Assembly (NCBI RefSeq): GCF_918741295.1
Contig: NZ_CAKKNB010000001.1
Span: forward strand, 1,116,001-1,180,000
DNA: 64,000 nt
Source: Aquabacterium sp. CECT 9606
GTDB lineage: Bacteria > Pseudomonadota > Gammaproteobacteria > Burkholderiales > Burkholderiaceae_C
Direction of reading: 5' to 3'
Below the pieces are notes generated by a model, which saw only the letters and a list, made by a program, of their open reading frames with translations, was not told the origin of the DNA and did no database searches. Shown here in pieces: positions 25,795 to 35,645 of this stretch (the first letter of the stretch is position 1; each line of letters starts with the position of its first letter). The position numbers were made by a program, and so were the translations under genes.

Positions 25795-28700
25795 AGTTGG
25801 GCCTCCAGCAAGAGGCGCAAGCTTGCGATCACCCGCTCCACCTCGGGCCGAATGGCACTGATGCGATTAGTCAGATCTTCACCTGTAGGACGCCTGATCA
25901 TGGCTTCAATTTCGGCACACATCTGCGACAACTTGAGCGCACCGATGCTGGCTGACGATGATTTGAGAGTGTGCGCCACATGCGCAATACCTGCATGATC
26001 GCCGACTTTGGTGGCATCTTCGAGCTGCGGCAGCATCCGCCCGACAGAATTTTCAAAAGCTTTTGACACTCGCTCGATCAATTTGTTCTCGCCCTTGGGG
26101 TCCAGGTCTTGCAGGCGCTGCAAGGCTTGGCGGTCAAGGACGTCTGCCCAGCCCGCATTGAGGGACTCATCGGTGGTGCCATGCAGATCCTCTGGCGCGG
26201 CCGGGCCGGCCAGATCATCGTGCAGTGGTGTGGGCACCGTGATGGGTGCCTCGGGCAGGTCAATGGGGTCGATGTGGGTATGTTCCACCAGCACCTTGTG
26301 CAGCTGGCTCTGGCGGAAGGGCTTGGACAGGTAGTCGTCAAAACCCAGGCCCAGGAAGCGTTCTTCGTCGCCCTCCAGCGCATTGGCCGTGACGGCAATC
26401 ACCGGGGTGTCCGACGGTGTGATAAACGAGAAGCGGTTATTGGATCCCCGGCGGAACCAGCCCAGGGCCTCGACGCCGTCCATGCCGGGCATCTGGATGT
26501 CCATCAGGATCAGATCGAAGCGCTGCTCGCCCAGGCGGCGCAGGCCTTCCAGGGCTGAACTTGCGACACGCACCTCGCAACCCAGGCGCTTGAGCATCTG
26601 AGAGCAGACTTCCTGGTTGACGGTGTTGTCCTCGATGACCAGCACGGCCTTGTTGATGCGGGTGGCTTCCTGGTTCGCATCGCCGCGGTCTGCGGAAATG
26701 CCCAGGATGGCCTGGCGCAATTCGGCCTTGCGCAAGGGCTTGGCCACGAAACGCTGGAAGCCCACATCCTGGGCGCGGCGCACGTCATCGGGTGATGACA
26801 CCGACGACAACAAGATCATTTTCAGCTTGGGGTAGCGGCCGCTGGTGCGCACGGCCTCGGCCAGGCCCATGCCATCCAGGTTGGGCATGTTCATGTCGAC
26901 CAGGGCCAGGTCGAAAGGCGCATCTTGCGTGGGGTGGGCCATCAGCACATTCAGGGCTTCGCGGCCATCGATGGCTTGCACCACGTTCATGCCCCAGGCG
27001 GTCAGCATGTTCTCGATCACGGTGCGGTTGGTGTCGTTGTCATCCACCACCAGCACGTTGTAGGAGGGCATGTCGGGCTCTTCCAGCATGGCCATGTCGG
27101 CCTGCGTGGTGCCAACGCAGACGGGCACGCGGAACAGGAACTCGGAGCCGACGCCTGGTGCGCTGTGCACCTCGATCTGGCCACCCATCAGCTCGACCAA
27201 TTGCTTGGAAATGGCCAGGCCCAGGCCCGTGCCGCCGTAGCGCCGCGCCATGCCGCCATTCGCTTGCACGAAGGCGCTGAACAGGCGGGGCACCACCTCG
27301 GACGGGATGCCGATGCCGGTGTCACGCACCATGAACTCCAGCTCCATGGTTTCGATGCTGCCGGGTTTGGGCAGCTCGACCCCGCCGCCAATGGCCCGGC
27401 GGATGTCGACGACGATCTCGCCGTGTTCGGTGAACTTGATGGCGTTGGCCACCAGGTTGGTCAGGATCTGGCGCAAGCGCAGCGGATCGCCATGGATGAC
27501 GGAGGGCAGGCCGGGTTGTTCGCGGAAGCTCAGCTCAAGGCCCTTCTCGTGGGCGCGGGGCGCCATCAGCTCCAAGGTGTCTTCCACCAAGGTGCGCAGC
27601 ACGAAGTCGCAGGTGGCCAGCTCCAGGCGGCCTGCCTCGATCTTGGCGAAGTCCAGGATGTCGTTGATGATTTCCAGCAGGCTTTCGCCCGAGCGGTAAA
27701 CGGCCTGCGCGAAACGGCGCTGCTTGTCGCTCAGCGGGGTGCCCAGCAGCAGCTCGGTCATGCCGAGGATGCCGTTCATGGGGGTGCGTATTTCGTGACT
27801 CATGTTGGCCATGAACTGGCTCTTGGCCTGGCTGGCGGCCTCGGCCATGTCGCGGGCGCGTTGCAGCTCCAGCGCTTGGCCATGCTCGTCGGTCACGTCC
27901 GACACCAGGCCGTAGATGCGCGACTGGCCATCGGGCAGGCGGCGGGCACGGGTGCGGTGGCGCAACCAGCGCAGGCCTTTTTCAGGGTGCTGCAGGCGCA
28001 GCAGGGCGTCGGTCGGCTGATCCTGGTCTTCCATGGCCTCTTGTTCGATCAACAAGGGCCGGTCTTCGGGCACCACCAGGGATTTGAGCCGGTCGGGGTG
28101 CGCCAGGATGTCTTCGGCCGACACGCCCCACAGGTCTTGCGTGCGGTGGCTGAGGTAGAGGTAACTGGCGCGGTGCTCGCTGGCCACGTAGACGCAATCG
28201 TCCATGGACTCGACCAGTTCACGGAAGCGGCGTTCGGACTCTTCCAGATCGGCCTGGGCTTGCCGCGCGGCGGTGATGTCGCGCACCAGCGAGATCAACA
28301 GGCGGGGGCGGCCATTGCTGTGGCGCAACGCGAAATGGCGGGCATTGACGATTCGCTGCTGCGAGGCGTTTTGCCACTGGAAGTCGTGCTCGATGGTCTG
28401 GCCCGTTTCCAGGGCCTGCTGCATCGGGCCTTCGGTCAGGTGCAGCACCGACTCGCCCAGCGCCTGCGTGATCGATTTGCCGACCACCTGATCGCGTTGC
28501 AGCTTGAACTCGATCTCGGTGTAGCGGTTGATGGCCACCACGTTGAGGTTGACCGGATCAAGCACGAACAGGCTGACGGGCAGGTTGCCCAAAAGGGCCT
28601 CCAGGAACTCGCGCTCCTGTTCGCGCACGTGTTCTTGGGCCTTGCGCTTGGTGATGTCGTTGAACAGGCAGACGTACTGGCTGCGGCCGCCCGACTCGTC

Positions 28701-29774
28701 CAGCATCTGGATGGCGTCGATTTCGCCCCAGTAGCGGGTGATGAGCTGACCACCTTGGCGGGCGGCCTCGTAGGCCAGGCGGAAAGGTACGCCGCGGGCC
28801 AGATGGTCTTCCAGTTCGCGCACGGTGGTGGGGGCGCTGACCTCTTGCTCCAGCAAATCGCCCAGCTTGCGGCCCAGGACCTTGTCCTCGGGCCAGCCGG
28901 TGAGGGCGACGAAGGCGCTGTTGATCCACTCGATGGTGCCGTGGCGGTCGGTGATGGCCACGCCGCTGCTGATGCGCGAGGCGACCAGGGCCAGGCGACC
29001 CAGGTGCTCGGCGCTGGTGGCCATGTGGGCCAGGTTGGCATCGCGCTGGGCGACAAAACCCAGCTGGATGGCAGCGATGTCCAGCACGTGAGACAGGCCC
29101 ACGCAGTCCTGCTGGGGGTCGTCAAACTCCAACAGCGCCAGGGGCCAGCCTTCGACCGAAACGGGCACGGCAAGCACTTTGTGCGTCTGGGGCGAGCGCC
29201 AGGGGCAACTGGACAAGGCCGGCAGCTCACTGGCACCCTGGGCCGAGCTGGGCCTCAGGGAGGTCAGCGCCTGCCCCAAGGGGCGTTCGTCGCGGTGGGT
29301 GGTGGCAATGGCCGTGACGTCGATGATGTCGCCGGCGTCGCTGTCGGCGTTGACCCACGGGCGCAATAAGGCTGATTCGCCATTCCAGCCGTCCACCCGC
29401 AGGCAGACCCAGGCCTTGGAGCCCATGTGCTGGTGCAGGGTTTGCCCAACCCGCTGCAGTGCTTGAGCCAGGGAATTGGCACCATGGGCGGCCTCAACGA
29501 TTTCCTGGCTCAGTGCCAACCAGCGGTGCGCCTCGGCGTTGTCTTCAGGCGACACTCTGGCCAGCAATTCCTCGTCCATGGCGGCTTCGGGCGGGCGCGT
29601 GGTGCCCGGCTGGTCGGCTGCGGGCTCCTGGCGCTGGCGGGCCAGATAGCCGATGCCAGCGGATGCCCAGCCAGCCAAAGCCAGTCCAAGCCCGCTCAAA
29701 CCCCAACCCACGACCGCCACGGTCGTCATGACCAAGGCACTCAGGGTGAGAATAAAGGTCCAGGTAAAGCGCAT
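25791..29774 (-). CDS. Hybrid sensor histidine kinase with three PAS, two receivers and HPt
   Basis: A 1327-residue protein starting MRFTWTFILTL at ATG 29774, after AAGGAA. Order: two membrane helices (about 5-45), a GAF-like region, three PAS domains (ISSGVAITDRHGTIEWINS; LPVSLFVLDPVNLNVVAIN; MDDCVYVASEHRASYLYLS), HisKA (NMSHEIRTPMNG, His660), HATPase with an N box and VRDTGIGIP, receiver 1 (VVDDNDTNR, Asp959), receiver 2 (VIEDNTVNQ, Asp1092) and HPt (AHTLKSSSASIG, His1268). This is a BarA-like phosphorelay. It overlaps the GGDEF-EAL regulator by 4 bases, so the relay probably phosphorylates it. The sensed signal is unknown. Confidence 0.92.
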   Translation of the reverse strand: MRFTWTFILTLSALVMTTVAVVGWGLSGLGLALAGWASAGIGYLARQRQEPAADQPGTTRPPEAAMDEELLARVSPEDNAEAHRWLALSQEIVEAAHGANSLAQALQRVGQTLHQHMGSKAWVCLRVDGWNGESALLRPWVNADSDAGDIIDVTAIATTHRDERPLGQALTSLRPSSAQGASELPALSSCPWRSPQTHKVLAVPVSVEGWPLALLEFDDPQQDCVGLSHVLDIAAIQLGFVAQRDANLAHMATSAEHLGRLALVASRISSGVAITDRHGTIEWINSAFVALTGWPEDKVLGRKLGDLLEQEVSAPTTVRELEDHLARGVPFRLAYEAARQGGQLITRYWGEIDAIQMLDESGGRSQYVCLFNDITKRKAQEHVREQEREFLEALLGNLPVSLFVLDPVNLNVVAINRYTEIEFKLQRDQVVGKSITQALGESVLHLTEGPMQQALETGQTIEHDFQWQNASQQRIVNARHFALRHSNGRPRLLISLVRDITAARQAQADLEESERRFRELVESMDDCVYVASEHRASYLYLSHRTQDLWGVSAEDILAHPDRLKSLVVPEDRPLLIEQEAMEDQDQPTDALLRLQHPEKGLRWLRHRTRARRLPDGQSRIYGLVSDVTDEHGQALELQRARDMAEAASQAKSQFMANMSHEIRTPMNGILGMTELLLGTPLSDKQRRFAQAVYRSGESLLEIINDILDFAKIEAGRLELATCDFVLRTLVEDTLELMAPRAHEKGLELSFREQPGLPSVIHGDPLRLRQILTNLVANAIKFTEHGEIVVDIRRAIGGGVELPKPGSIETMELEFMVRDTGIGIPSEVVPRLFSAFVQANGGMARRYGGTGLGLAISKQLVELMGGQIEVHSAPGVGSEFLFRVPVCVGTTQADMAMLEEPDMPSYNVLVVDDNDTNRTVIENMLTAWGMNVVQAIDGREALNVLMAHPTQDAPFDLALVDMNMPNLDGMGLAEAVRTSGRYPKLKMILLSSVSSPDDVRRAQDVGFQRFVAKPLRKAELRQAILGISADRGDANQEATRINKAVLVIEDNTVNQEVCSQMLKRLGCEVRVASSALEGLRRLGEQRFDLILMDIQMPGMDGVEALGWFRRGSNNRFSFITPSDTPVIAVTANALEGDEERFLGLGFDDYLSKPFRQSQLHKVLVEHTHIDPIDLPEAPITVPTPLHDDLAGPAAPEDLHGTTDESLNAGWADVLDRQALQRLQDLDPKGENKLIERVSKAFENSVGRMLPQLEDATKVGDHAGIAHVAHTLKSSSASIGALKLSQMCAEIEAMIRRPTGEDLTNRISAIRPEVERVIASLRLLLEAQL

Positions 29775-29947
29775 GATTTCCTTGTTCGGGGATATCGCGT
29801 GACGATCCTTGGGTAAGTCAGCCCCCTTGCCTGGAGACCGCAGGGGCATACTGTGTCTAATCGTTAACTAATCACGGACTTTACAGGCACAGTGAAATGG
29901 TCAACCAGCAGAAGAAACCCCTTGCGGTCCTTCTTACAATGATTTGA

Positions 29948-30982
29948 ATGCCGGGTCATCATTCTTTTTCAAGCCAGAAATCCTTCCGCCGCGAGTCTCG
30001 AGTCCTTTTGATGGGGTGGGGCGCGGTGGGTTTGTTGACGCTTGTCGCGATGGTGCTGCTGGGCGCACCGGTCTGGGCCCATAGCCTGTTCCTGTTGTTG
30101 TGGTGTGTGGTGTGGGCAACGGCCTTGGTTTGGTTGCCGGCGCCAGTCGCCGAGATTCCGCCGCTTGAACCCCTGGCTCCGGCTGTTGAGGCGGTGAATG
30201 AAGCCGATCAGGCCGCGCTCCCGCCCTGCGCTGACCGGGTGCCCGCCATGAGCGAGTCCGACCAGGAAGTTCTGCGCTACGCCTTGTCGCACGACCTGCG
30301 GGCGCCCTTGCGCGTGGTCGACGGCTTCACGCGCATCCTCAAGGAGGACTACGGCAAGGTGCTGGACCGTGTGGGCAACGACCACCTGGACCGTGTGCTG
30401 GCAGCCTCCAGCCGCATGAACGGCATGATTGACGCCATCCTGGCGCAGGCCCAGCTGGCCCGCGAACCCGTGGCGCGTGAACGCATTGACCTCAGTGTGC
30501 TGGCCAAGGAGGTCGTCAAGGATTTGTCTGACCTGGACCGTGACGAGGGCCTGGTGACCGGGCAGGCCAGCCGGCGTGCGGATTTCAAAGTGGCCGAGGG
30601 CATGGTGGCCGAGGCCGATCCCACGCTGGTGCGGCGCGTGCTGGACAACCTCATGGGCAACGCCTTGAAGTACAGCGCCAAGGTAGAGCATCCGTGCATT
30701 GAAGTGGGGGTGATGCCCGCCACCAATCCAGCCGTGTTCTACGTGAAGGACAACGGGGCTGGTTTTGACATGCAGCACGCCGACAAGCTGTTCGGCTTGT
30801 TCCAGCGCCTGCACAGTGCCAAGGAGTTTCCGGGCACGGGGGTGGGGCTGGCGGGCGTCAAGAACATCATCTCGCGCCACGAAGGCCGGGTGTGGGCGGA
30901 AGCCCAGTCAGGGCAAGGCGCTTGTTTTTACTTCACGCTGATCAGTGCTGCCCAGGCGCAGGCCCAGGGCCGACAGGGCTGA
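29948..30982 (+). CDS. Membrane histidine kinase with phytochrome-like kinase core
   Basis: A 344-residue protein with two N-terminal helices (about residues 20-65), a short linker and a HisKA core with ALSHDLRAPLRVVDGFTRIL around the phospho-acceptor His. The ATPase domain has DNLMGNALKYS (N box), VKDNGAGFDM, and GTGVGLAGVKNIISRHEG. It has no input domain besides its helices. The DLRAPLR pattern resembles kinases of the phytochrome/CHASE3 type. It is divergent from the hybrid kinase (173-base gap) and converges on the ANTAR regulator with 19 bases between stops. Its response regulator is not obvious. Confidence 0.88.
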   Translation: MPGHHSFSSQKSFRRESRVLLMGWGAVGLLTLVAMVLLGAPVWAHSLFLLLWCVVWATALVWLPAPVAEIPPLEPLAPAVEAVNEADQAALPPCADRVPAMSESDQEVLRYALSHDLRAPLRVVDGFTRILKEDYGKVLDRVGNDHLDRVLAASSRMNGMIDAILAQAQLAREPVARERIDLSVLAKEVVKDLSDLDRDEGLVTGQASRRADFKVAEGMVAEADPTLVRRVLDNLMGNALKYSAKVEHPCIEVGVMPATNPAVFYVKDNGAGFDMQHADKLFGLFQRLHSAKEFPGTGVGLAGVKNIISRHEGRVWAEAQSGQGACFYFTLISAAQAQAQGRQG

Positions 30983-31001
30983 GCGCCCCGGTTCTTCGCA
31001 G

Positions 31002-31646
31002 TCAGCTCAAGGGGCCCAGGCCCGACAGCACTTCCTGGGCATCCAGCAAGCGTTCACACCAGGCCTCGACCGAGCGGCCTTCTTGCTGCGCCTGTTTGCG
31101 CAGCCGATCGAGGGCCTGACCCCGCCCCAGTGAGTGGCGGTGCATGACGATGCCCACGGCCAGGGCCACCGTCTGGGCCAGTGGATCGGCGCTGGACAAT
31201 GAGGCAGACGACTTGGCCTGGGTGGTGGTTTCCGTGGCCTGAGCCTCGGCCTCGGCGGCCGTTTTGCGCCGGTTGGCGAAGGCGGATTCCACCGCGGGCA
31301 CGATCTGCTGGATGTCCAGGGGCTTGACCAGGTAGGTCACCGCGCCGAGTTCCTTGACCTGCGCCACCGTGGCTTCATCGGCAAACGCTGAGAGGAACAT
31401 GAAAGGGATCTGGCAGTACTCGCGCAAGTAGGCGGCCACATCGAAGCCGGTTTTGCCTTCCATGCGGATGTCCAGGAGGGCCAGTTCGGGTTTGTGTTCG
31501 TGGGCCAGCAGGATCGCGTCGTCGCCATTGTCGGCATCGATCACCTCATAGCCGGCTTGTGACAGGCCGTGGGTCAACGTGGCCAGCACCAGCCGATCAT
31601 CGTCCACCACCAAAATTTTGCCTTTGTGATTCACGTACATCCTCAT
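31002..31646 (-). CDS. Response regulator with ANTAR RNA-binding output domain
   Basis: A 214-residue protein. The receiver (KILVVDDDRLVLATLTHGL, phospho-acceptor in LALLDIRMEG at Asp59, YLVKPLDIQQI) is followed by a linker of Ala/Thr/Ser and, from about residue 155, a three-helix segment (AVGIVMHRHSLGRGQALDRL, RSVEAWCERLL) that fits the ANTAR pattern of small-helix Arg/Ala spacing. ANTAR regulators bind paired hairpins in mRNA leaders and prevent termination. The upstream neighbour is a HisKA_2 kinase, the usual partner (PdtaS/PdtaR, EutW/EutV). Start ATG 31646 or 31640. No target hairpin pair was identified nearby. Confidence 0.75.
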   Translation of the reverse strand: MRMYVNHKGKILVVDDDRLVLATLTHGLSQAGYEVIDADNGDDAILLAHEHKPELALLDIRMEGKTGFDVAAYLREYCQIPFMFLSAFADEATVAQVKELGAVTYLVKPLDIQQIVPAVESAFANRRKTAAEAEAQATETTTQAKSSASLSSADPLAQTVALAVGIVMHRHSLGRGQALDRLRKQAQQEGRSVEAWCERLLDAQEVLSGLGPLS

Positions 31647-31766
31647 TGGGCCCGGAAGCCCTGGAACGCTACGGAGACCCCGGTCTCAGATCACGTCAAG
31701 ACTGCTTCACCATGTTGTCGACCGTCCATCGGCGCTTATTTTTCTATTTTGCACGGCATTCCTCTT

Positions 31767-34394
31767 TCATTGTGGCCAAAGTGCAATCTGCTGACCAGAG
31801 GGAGCACCCAGGATGTGGGGGGTGGGCACCAAACTGACGCCTGGCGGATTCAGTTCGATCCGGGTCACGACCTGTTCGCCTTCCTGGATCATGCTCAATT
31901 TGGAACTGCGGCGGGGCAGCAGGGCGCGGACCAGGCCCAGGCCCGACACGCCACCGGGCACGCGGTGCACGTTGAAGCCTTCGGGCAACACCCCGGTGTT
32001 GCGGATCTCGATGCAGACCTGCAGTTCGCTGCAGATCATGGTGCAGGTCAGGGCCTCGGCAGCCCGGCCGTGCTTGTGCGCATTGGTGAGCAATTCATTC
32101 AGGCTGAGTGCGATGGGGATGGATTCGGCCTCGGGCAGTTGCCATTCCGAGGCGTTGCTGCCCTCCACCTCCAAGGTGATGGTGCGGCTGAAGGTGCGCT
32201 GCACTGACTGCGCAATCGCTTCAATGACGTTTTTAAGGCGCAGGGGCCCGCCCGCGCCTACTTGCAGGCCGTAGACCTGGGCGATGGCCTGCACCTGGCC
32301 CACCACTTCGGAGATGGCCGAGGCCACTTCGGGCTTGCGGGCCGCGATCTGCTGCAGCAGGCCGGCCACGCCCTGCAGGTTGTTTTTGATGCGGTGGTGC
32401 ACTTCCTTGACCAGCATTTCACGCTGCGCAATGGCCGCCTCCAGGCGGGCTTGCTCGGCGGCACGCTGTTCGCTCACATCGGAGGCCACCAGCAGCAGTT
32501 GGTCGGCGGTCTGGCCATCGTGCGAGAGAGGCAGGTAGCTCACGTCCCAGGTCTGCATGCCAGAGCCTTGCTCGAATTTGTACTCTCGTTGCAGTGGTTT
32601 GGCTGAATCGAGGGCCCTGAGCATGTCGGCGCGCAACTGGCGGCCTCGGTCGGCACCATGGATCTCTTCAGGGGTGAGCCCGGCGGCCTTGGCGGGCTCG
32701 ATCTTCATGAAGGCCGAGGCGGCCTGGTTGGCCTGGATGACGGTCAGGGTCTTGGCATCGCACAGCGTGATGGTCATGGGCGCCATCTCGATGATCCGCT
32801 GCAAGGTGGCCTGGGCCTCGACCGTGAGGGCTTCGGCCTCACGACGCCGGTCGATGTCCATCAGGGCATAGGTGATCTGGCGCTCGTTGAACTCGCCCAG
32901 GGTGACCACAGCGTTGCCCACCACCCAGAACACACGCCCGTCGCGGCCCATGACTTGGCACTCGAAGGTGTGGGATTGGCCATCGAGCAGGTCGTCCAGG
33001 TAGCCGGTCAGGCGGAAGGGGTGGTCGATGTCTGGCGTGGCGACGGTGCTGAGCGGGTGGCCCAGAAAATCAGGCAGGTCGCCGCCAAACATGCGTCGGG
33101 CCGAGCGGTTCATCCAGGCAATGCCGCCCGAGTCCAGCGTGACGATGCCCACGAACACCGAGTCGAGGATGGCGCGGGTGCGGTCGGCTTGCAGGGTGAG
33201 GTTCTGCTCGGCCCGGTGACGGTCATCCACGTTCACGAAGGAGGCGATGAAGCCCTCTTCGGGTTGGTCGGGCTTGACCAGGTGCAGGTTGACTTCGGCC
33301 CACAGCGGCGTGCCGCGCGGATGCCGCAAGGCGCGCTCGCCTTGCCAGTGGCCTTGCTCGGCGAGTTGCGCCAGGATCTGGTCGTCGGTTCTGGCCAGGG
33401 TGCTGGTGTCGATATCGGTGATGTACAGGCTGGTCAGCGGCCGGCCGGCCATGTCCTGGTGGTCCAGGCCCAGCAAGCTGGCCAAGGCCGGGTTGGCGCT
33501 TTGCACCAGGCCATCGCGCACGAAAGCGATGCCCACGCCGGACATGGTGAACATCAGGTCGCGGTCGCGGCCCAGGGCCTCCAGCTGCGCTTGCTGCGAG
33601 CGGATGCGCGTGATGTCCGACAGCACCGCGATGACTTCCAGCGGGTCGGAGCGGGGGCCAATGCGGCGCACCGACAGGGCATACCAGCGTGTGGGAAAGC
33701 CCGGCGCGACGATCTCCAGTTCGCTTTCAAACTGCCCGGTGTTCTGCAGCTCGACGGTGGATTGATCGACCACGCGGCGGATGCGCGGATCGCTGTCCAG
33801 CAGCGCCTCCAGGTGCTGGCCGGTCAAGGTGCCGGGGCTCAAGCCCAGCATGCGTTCGAAGCGCCGGTTGCAGCGCACCAGGATGTTGTCACGCAGGTAG
33901 GCGATGCCGGCAGGACTGCTTTCCAGGATGGTGCGCAACTCGTGCAGCAATTGGTCCTGGTCGAACTCCATCAGGCCGGTGGGTTCGCCGCTGGTGTTGG
34001 TGAAGTCAGGCGGCTGCGGGGTCTGCACCACGAATGCCATGGGATTGGTGTCGTGCACCACGCACAGAAAACGCTCTGGCAGACCCGGCACGGCGGGGTG
34101 CGCGTGCACATGGCTGCGCAGATACCGCTGGTTCGGGGTGCCTTGGTCGATGCAGGCCAGGTTGGTCAGCGGCGGGGCGCCCGGGGCCAGCCCGATCAGG
34201 GCCAAGGGGGCATCCCAACCGGTGAGCCGCTGCAGGGCTTCGGGCGCATGGCTCAGCAAAGCGCCAGGGGCGGGTGCCTTGCCGAACAGGCCGGCGAAAG
34301 CCGCATTGCTTCGCAGCAAATGGCCATGCTCGTCAAACTCGATCAGAGCCTGGGGGACCAGATCGAACCAGGCATCGTCAGTGCGTTGAGTCAT
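31767..34394 (-). CDS. HisKA_2 sensor kinase with about five PAS domains
   Basis: An 875-residue cytoplasmic protein with no membrane segment. PAS-like units begin near residues 10, 155, 275, 400 and 530 (ESSPAGIAYLRDNILVRCN; MSGVGIAFVRDGLVQSANP; DSVFVGIVTLDSGGIAWMN; MAPMTITLCDAKTLTVIQA). The kinase core has LVKEVHHRIKNNLQGVAGLL, with His666/His667, then a HATPase (LSLNELLTNAHKHG, SGLGLVRALLPR). HHRIKNNLQ marks the HisKA_2 subfamily, which commonly pairs with ANTAR regulators, and one is the next gene. It starts 17 bases after the apbC stop. The ligand sensed by the PAS domains is unknown. Confidence 0.88.
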   Translation of the reverse strand: MTQRTDDAWFDLVPQALIEFDEHGHLLRSNAAFAGLFGKAPAPGALLSHAPEALQRLTGWDAPLALIGLAPGAPPLTNLACIDQGTPNQRYLRSHVHAHPAVPGLPERFLCVVHDTNPMAFVVQTPQPPDFTNTSGEPTGLMEFDQDQLLHELRTILESSPAGIAYLRDNILVRCNRRFERMLGLSPGTLTGQHLEALLDSDPRIRRVVDQSTVELQNTGQFESELEIVAPGFPTRWYALSVRRIGPRSDPLEVIAVLSDITRIRSQQAQLEALGRDRDLMFTMSGVGIAFVRDGLVQSANPALASLLGLDHQDMAGRPLTSLYITDIDTSTLARTDDQILAQLAEQGHWQGERALRHPRGTPLWAEVNLHLVKPDQPEEGFIASFVNVDDRHRAEQNLTLQADRTRAILDSVFVGIVTLDSGGIAWMNRSARRMFGGDLPDFLGHPLSTVATPDIDHPFRLTGYLDDLLDGQSHTFECQVMGRDGRVFWVVGNAVVTLGEFNERQITYALMDIDRRREAEALTVEAQATLQRIIEMAPMTITLCDAKTLTVIQANQAASAFMKIEPAKAAGLTPEEIHGADRGRQLRADMLRALDSAKPLQREYKFEQGSGMQTWDVSYLPLSHDGQTADQLLLVASDVSEQRAAEQARLEAAIAQREMLVKEVHHRIKNNLQGVAGLLQQIAARKPEVASAISEVVGQVQAIAQVYGLQVGAGGPLRLKNVIEAIAQSVQRTFSRTITLEVEGSNASEWQLPEAESIPIALSLNELLTNAHKHGRAAEALTCTMICSELQVCIEIRNTGVLPEGFNVHRVPGGVSGLGLVRALLPRRSSKLSMIQEGEQVVTRIELNPPGVSLVPTPHILGAPSGQQIALWPQ

Positions 34395-34411
34395 GGCCAG
34401 GGCGGTGGTTT

Positions 34412-35536
34412 TCAGGCATCAGCTTTGGGCACGACGGTCACGCCTGGCAACTTGCCCGAATAGTCCTTGGGCAGCTTGGACAGGCCGGCGGCCAGGCGTT
34501 GGGCCATGCCTTTGTACAGCTCCGCCACCTTGCCGGTCGGGTCGGCGGCGACGGTGGGATTGCCGCTGTCGGCTTGCTGGCGGATGGTCAGGTCCAGGGG
34601 CATGGAGCCCAGCGAGGGCACGCCGGTTTCCTCGGCCAGGCGCTTGCCGCCGTCTTCGCCAAAAATGTGCGCTTCGTGGCCGCAATTGGGGCAGTGGTAC
34701 GTGGCCATGTTCTCGACCACGCCCAGCACCGGCACGCCCACTTTTTCGAACATGCGCAGGCCCTTTCGGGCATCCAGCAGGGCGATGTCCTGCGGCGTGG
34801 TGACGACCACGGCGGCGGTGAGCGGTGCGCGCTGGCACAAGGTCAGGTGGATGTCGCCGGTGCCGGGCGGCATGTCGACGATCAGGTAGTCCAGGGGTTT
34901 GTCTGGCGTGCCCCAGCGCGTCTGGCGCAGCAGTTGTTCGACCGCCTGGGTCGCCATCGGGCCGCGCCAGATGGTGGGGGCGTTTTCATCGATCAGCAGG
35001 CCGATCGACATCATCTGCAGGCCGTGGTTGCGCAGCGGCTCGATGCTCTTGCCGTCGGGACTGTCTGGGCGGCCGCTCAGGCCCATCATCAGGGGCTGGC
35101 TGGGGCCATAGATGTCGGCGTCGAGCATGCCCACGCTGGCGCCCTCGGCAGCCAGCGCCAGGGCCAGGTTGATGGCGGTGGTGCTTTTGCCCACGCCGCC
35201 TTTGCCGGAGGCGATGCCGATCAGGTTTTTCACCCCCGCCAGGGGCGCCTGTCCACGAGGGGGCGCATGGGTTTGAACCTGGGTGGCCCAATTCACTTCG
35301 ACGCCGGTGATGCCGGGCACATCGTCCAGTGCCTGCATCACCAGGGCCGTGTAGGCGGGCCACTGTGACACCGCCGGGTAACCCAAGGTGATGTCCACCG
35401 TGGCCTGGCCTTGCTCCACCCGCAGGGATTTGAGCTGCTTGCCGCTGACCCAATCCTGACCGGTCAGGGGATCGGTGACGGCGCTGAGGGCGGCGCGCGC
35501 GGCGGTTTCTAAGGCGGTGGGTGCAGGTAGGGTCAT
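34412..35536 (-). CDS. apbC: Iron-sulfur cluster carrier protein ApbC/Mrp
   Basis: A 374-residue P-loop ATPase starting [14 protein letters not shown] at ATG 35536. An N-terminal MIP18-like domain ([19 protein letters not shown]) precedes the ATPase: [20 protein letters not shown] (Walker A, deviant type), [14 protein letters not shown] and [15 protein letters not shown]. The CPNC pair near residue 290 ([14 protein letters not shown]) is the cluster-binding site. It carries [Fe-S] clusters to target enzymes. It is divergent from metG, with a 109-base gap, and lies directly upstream of the HisKA_2 kinase, probably as the first gene of that transcript. Confidence 0.95.
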   Translation of the reverse strand: MTLPAPTALETAARAALSAVTDPLTGQDWVSGKQLKSLRVEQGQATVDITLGYPAVSQWPAYTALVMQALDDVPGITGVEVNWATQVQTHAPPRGQAPLAGVKNLIGIASGKGGVGKSTTAINLALALAAEGASVGMLDADIYGPSQPLMMGLSGRPDSPDGKSIEPLRNHGLQMMSIGLLIDENAPTIWRGPMATQAVEQLLRQTRWGTPDKPLDYLIVDMPPGTGDIHLTLCQRAPLTAAVVVTTPQDIALLDARKGLRMFEKVGVPVLGVVENMATYHCPNCGHEAHIFGEDGGKRLAEETGVPSLGSMPLDLTIRQQADSGNPTVAADPTGKVAELYKGMAQRLAAGLSKLPKDYSGKLPGVTVVPKADA

Positions 35537-35645
35537 GCTGGCGGAGGCGATGGGCAGGCAGGATGGGAACAGGGCAATAAAACTAATCCAGGCGGGCAGT
35601 CTAGCGCGGCCTAAAATCAAGGACTTTCCCCAAGCCCTTGTCGCC

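Noticed and set aside
23635-25998. A 787-codon plus-strand frame opposite the GGDEF-EAL gene
   Set aside because: It is an antisense shadow with typical biased composition and no domain; the minus frame has clear receiver, PAS, GGDEF-like and EAL motifs.
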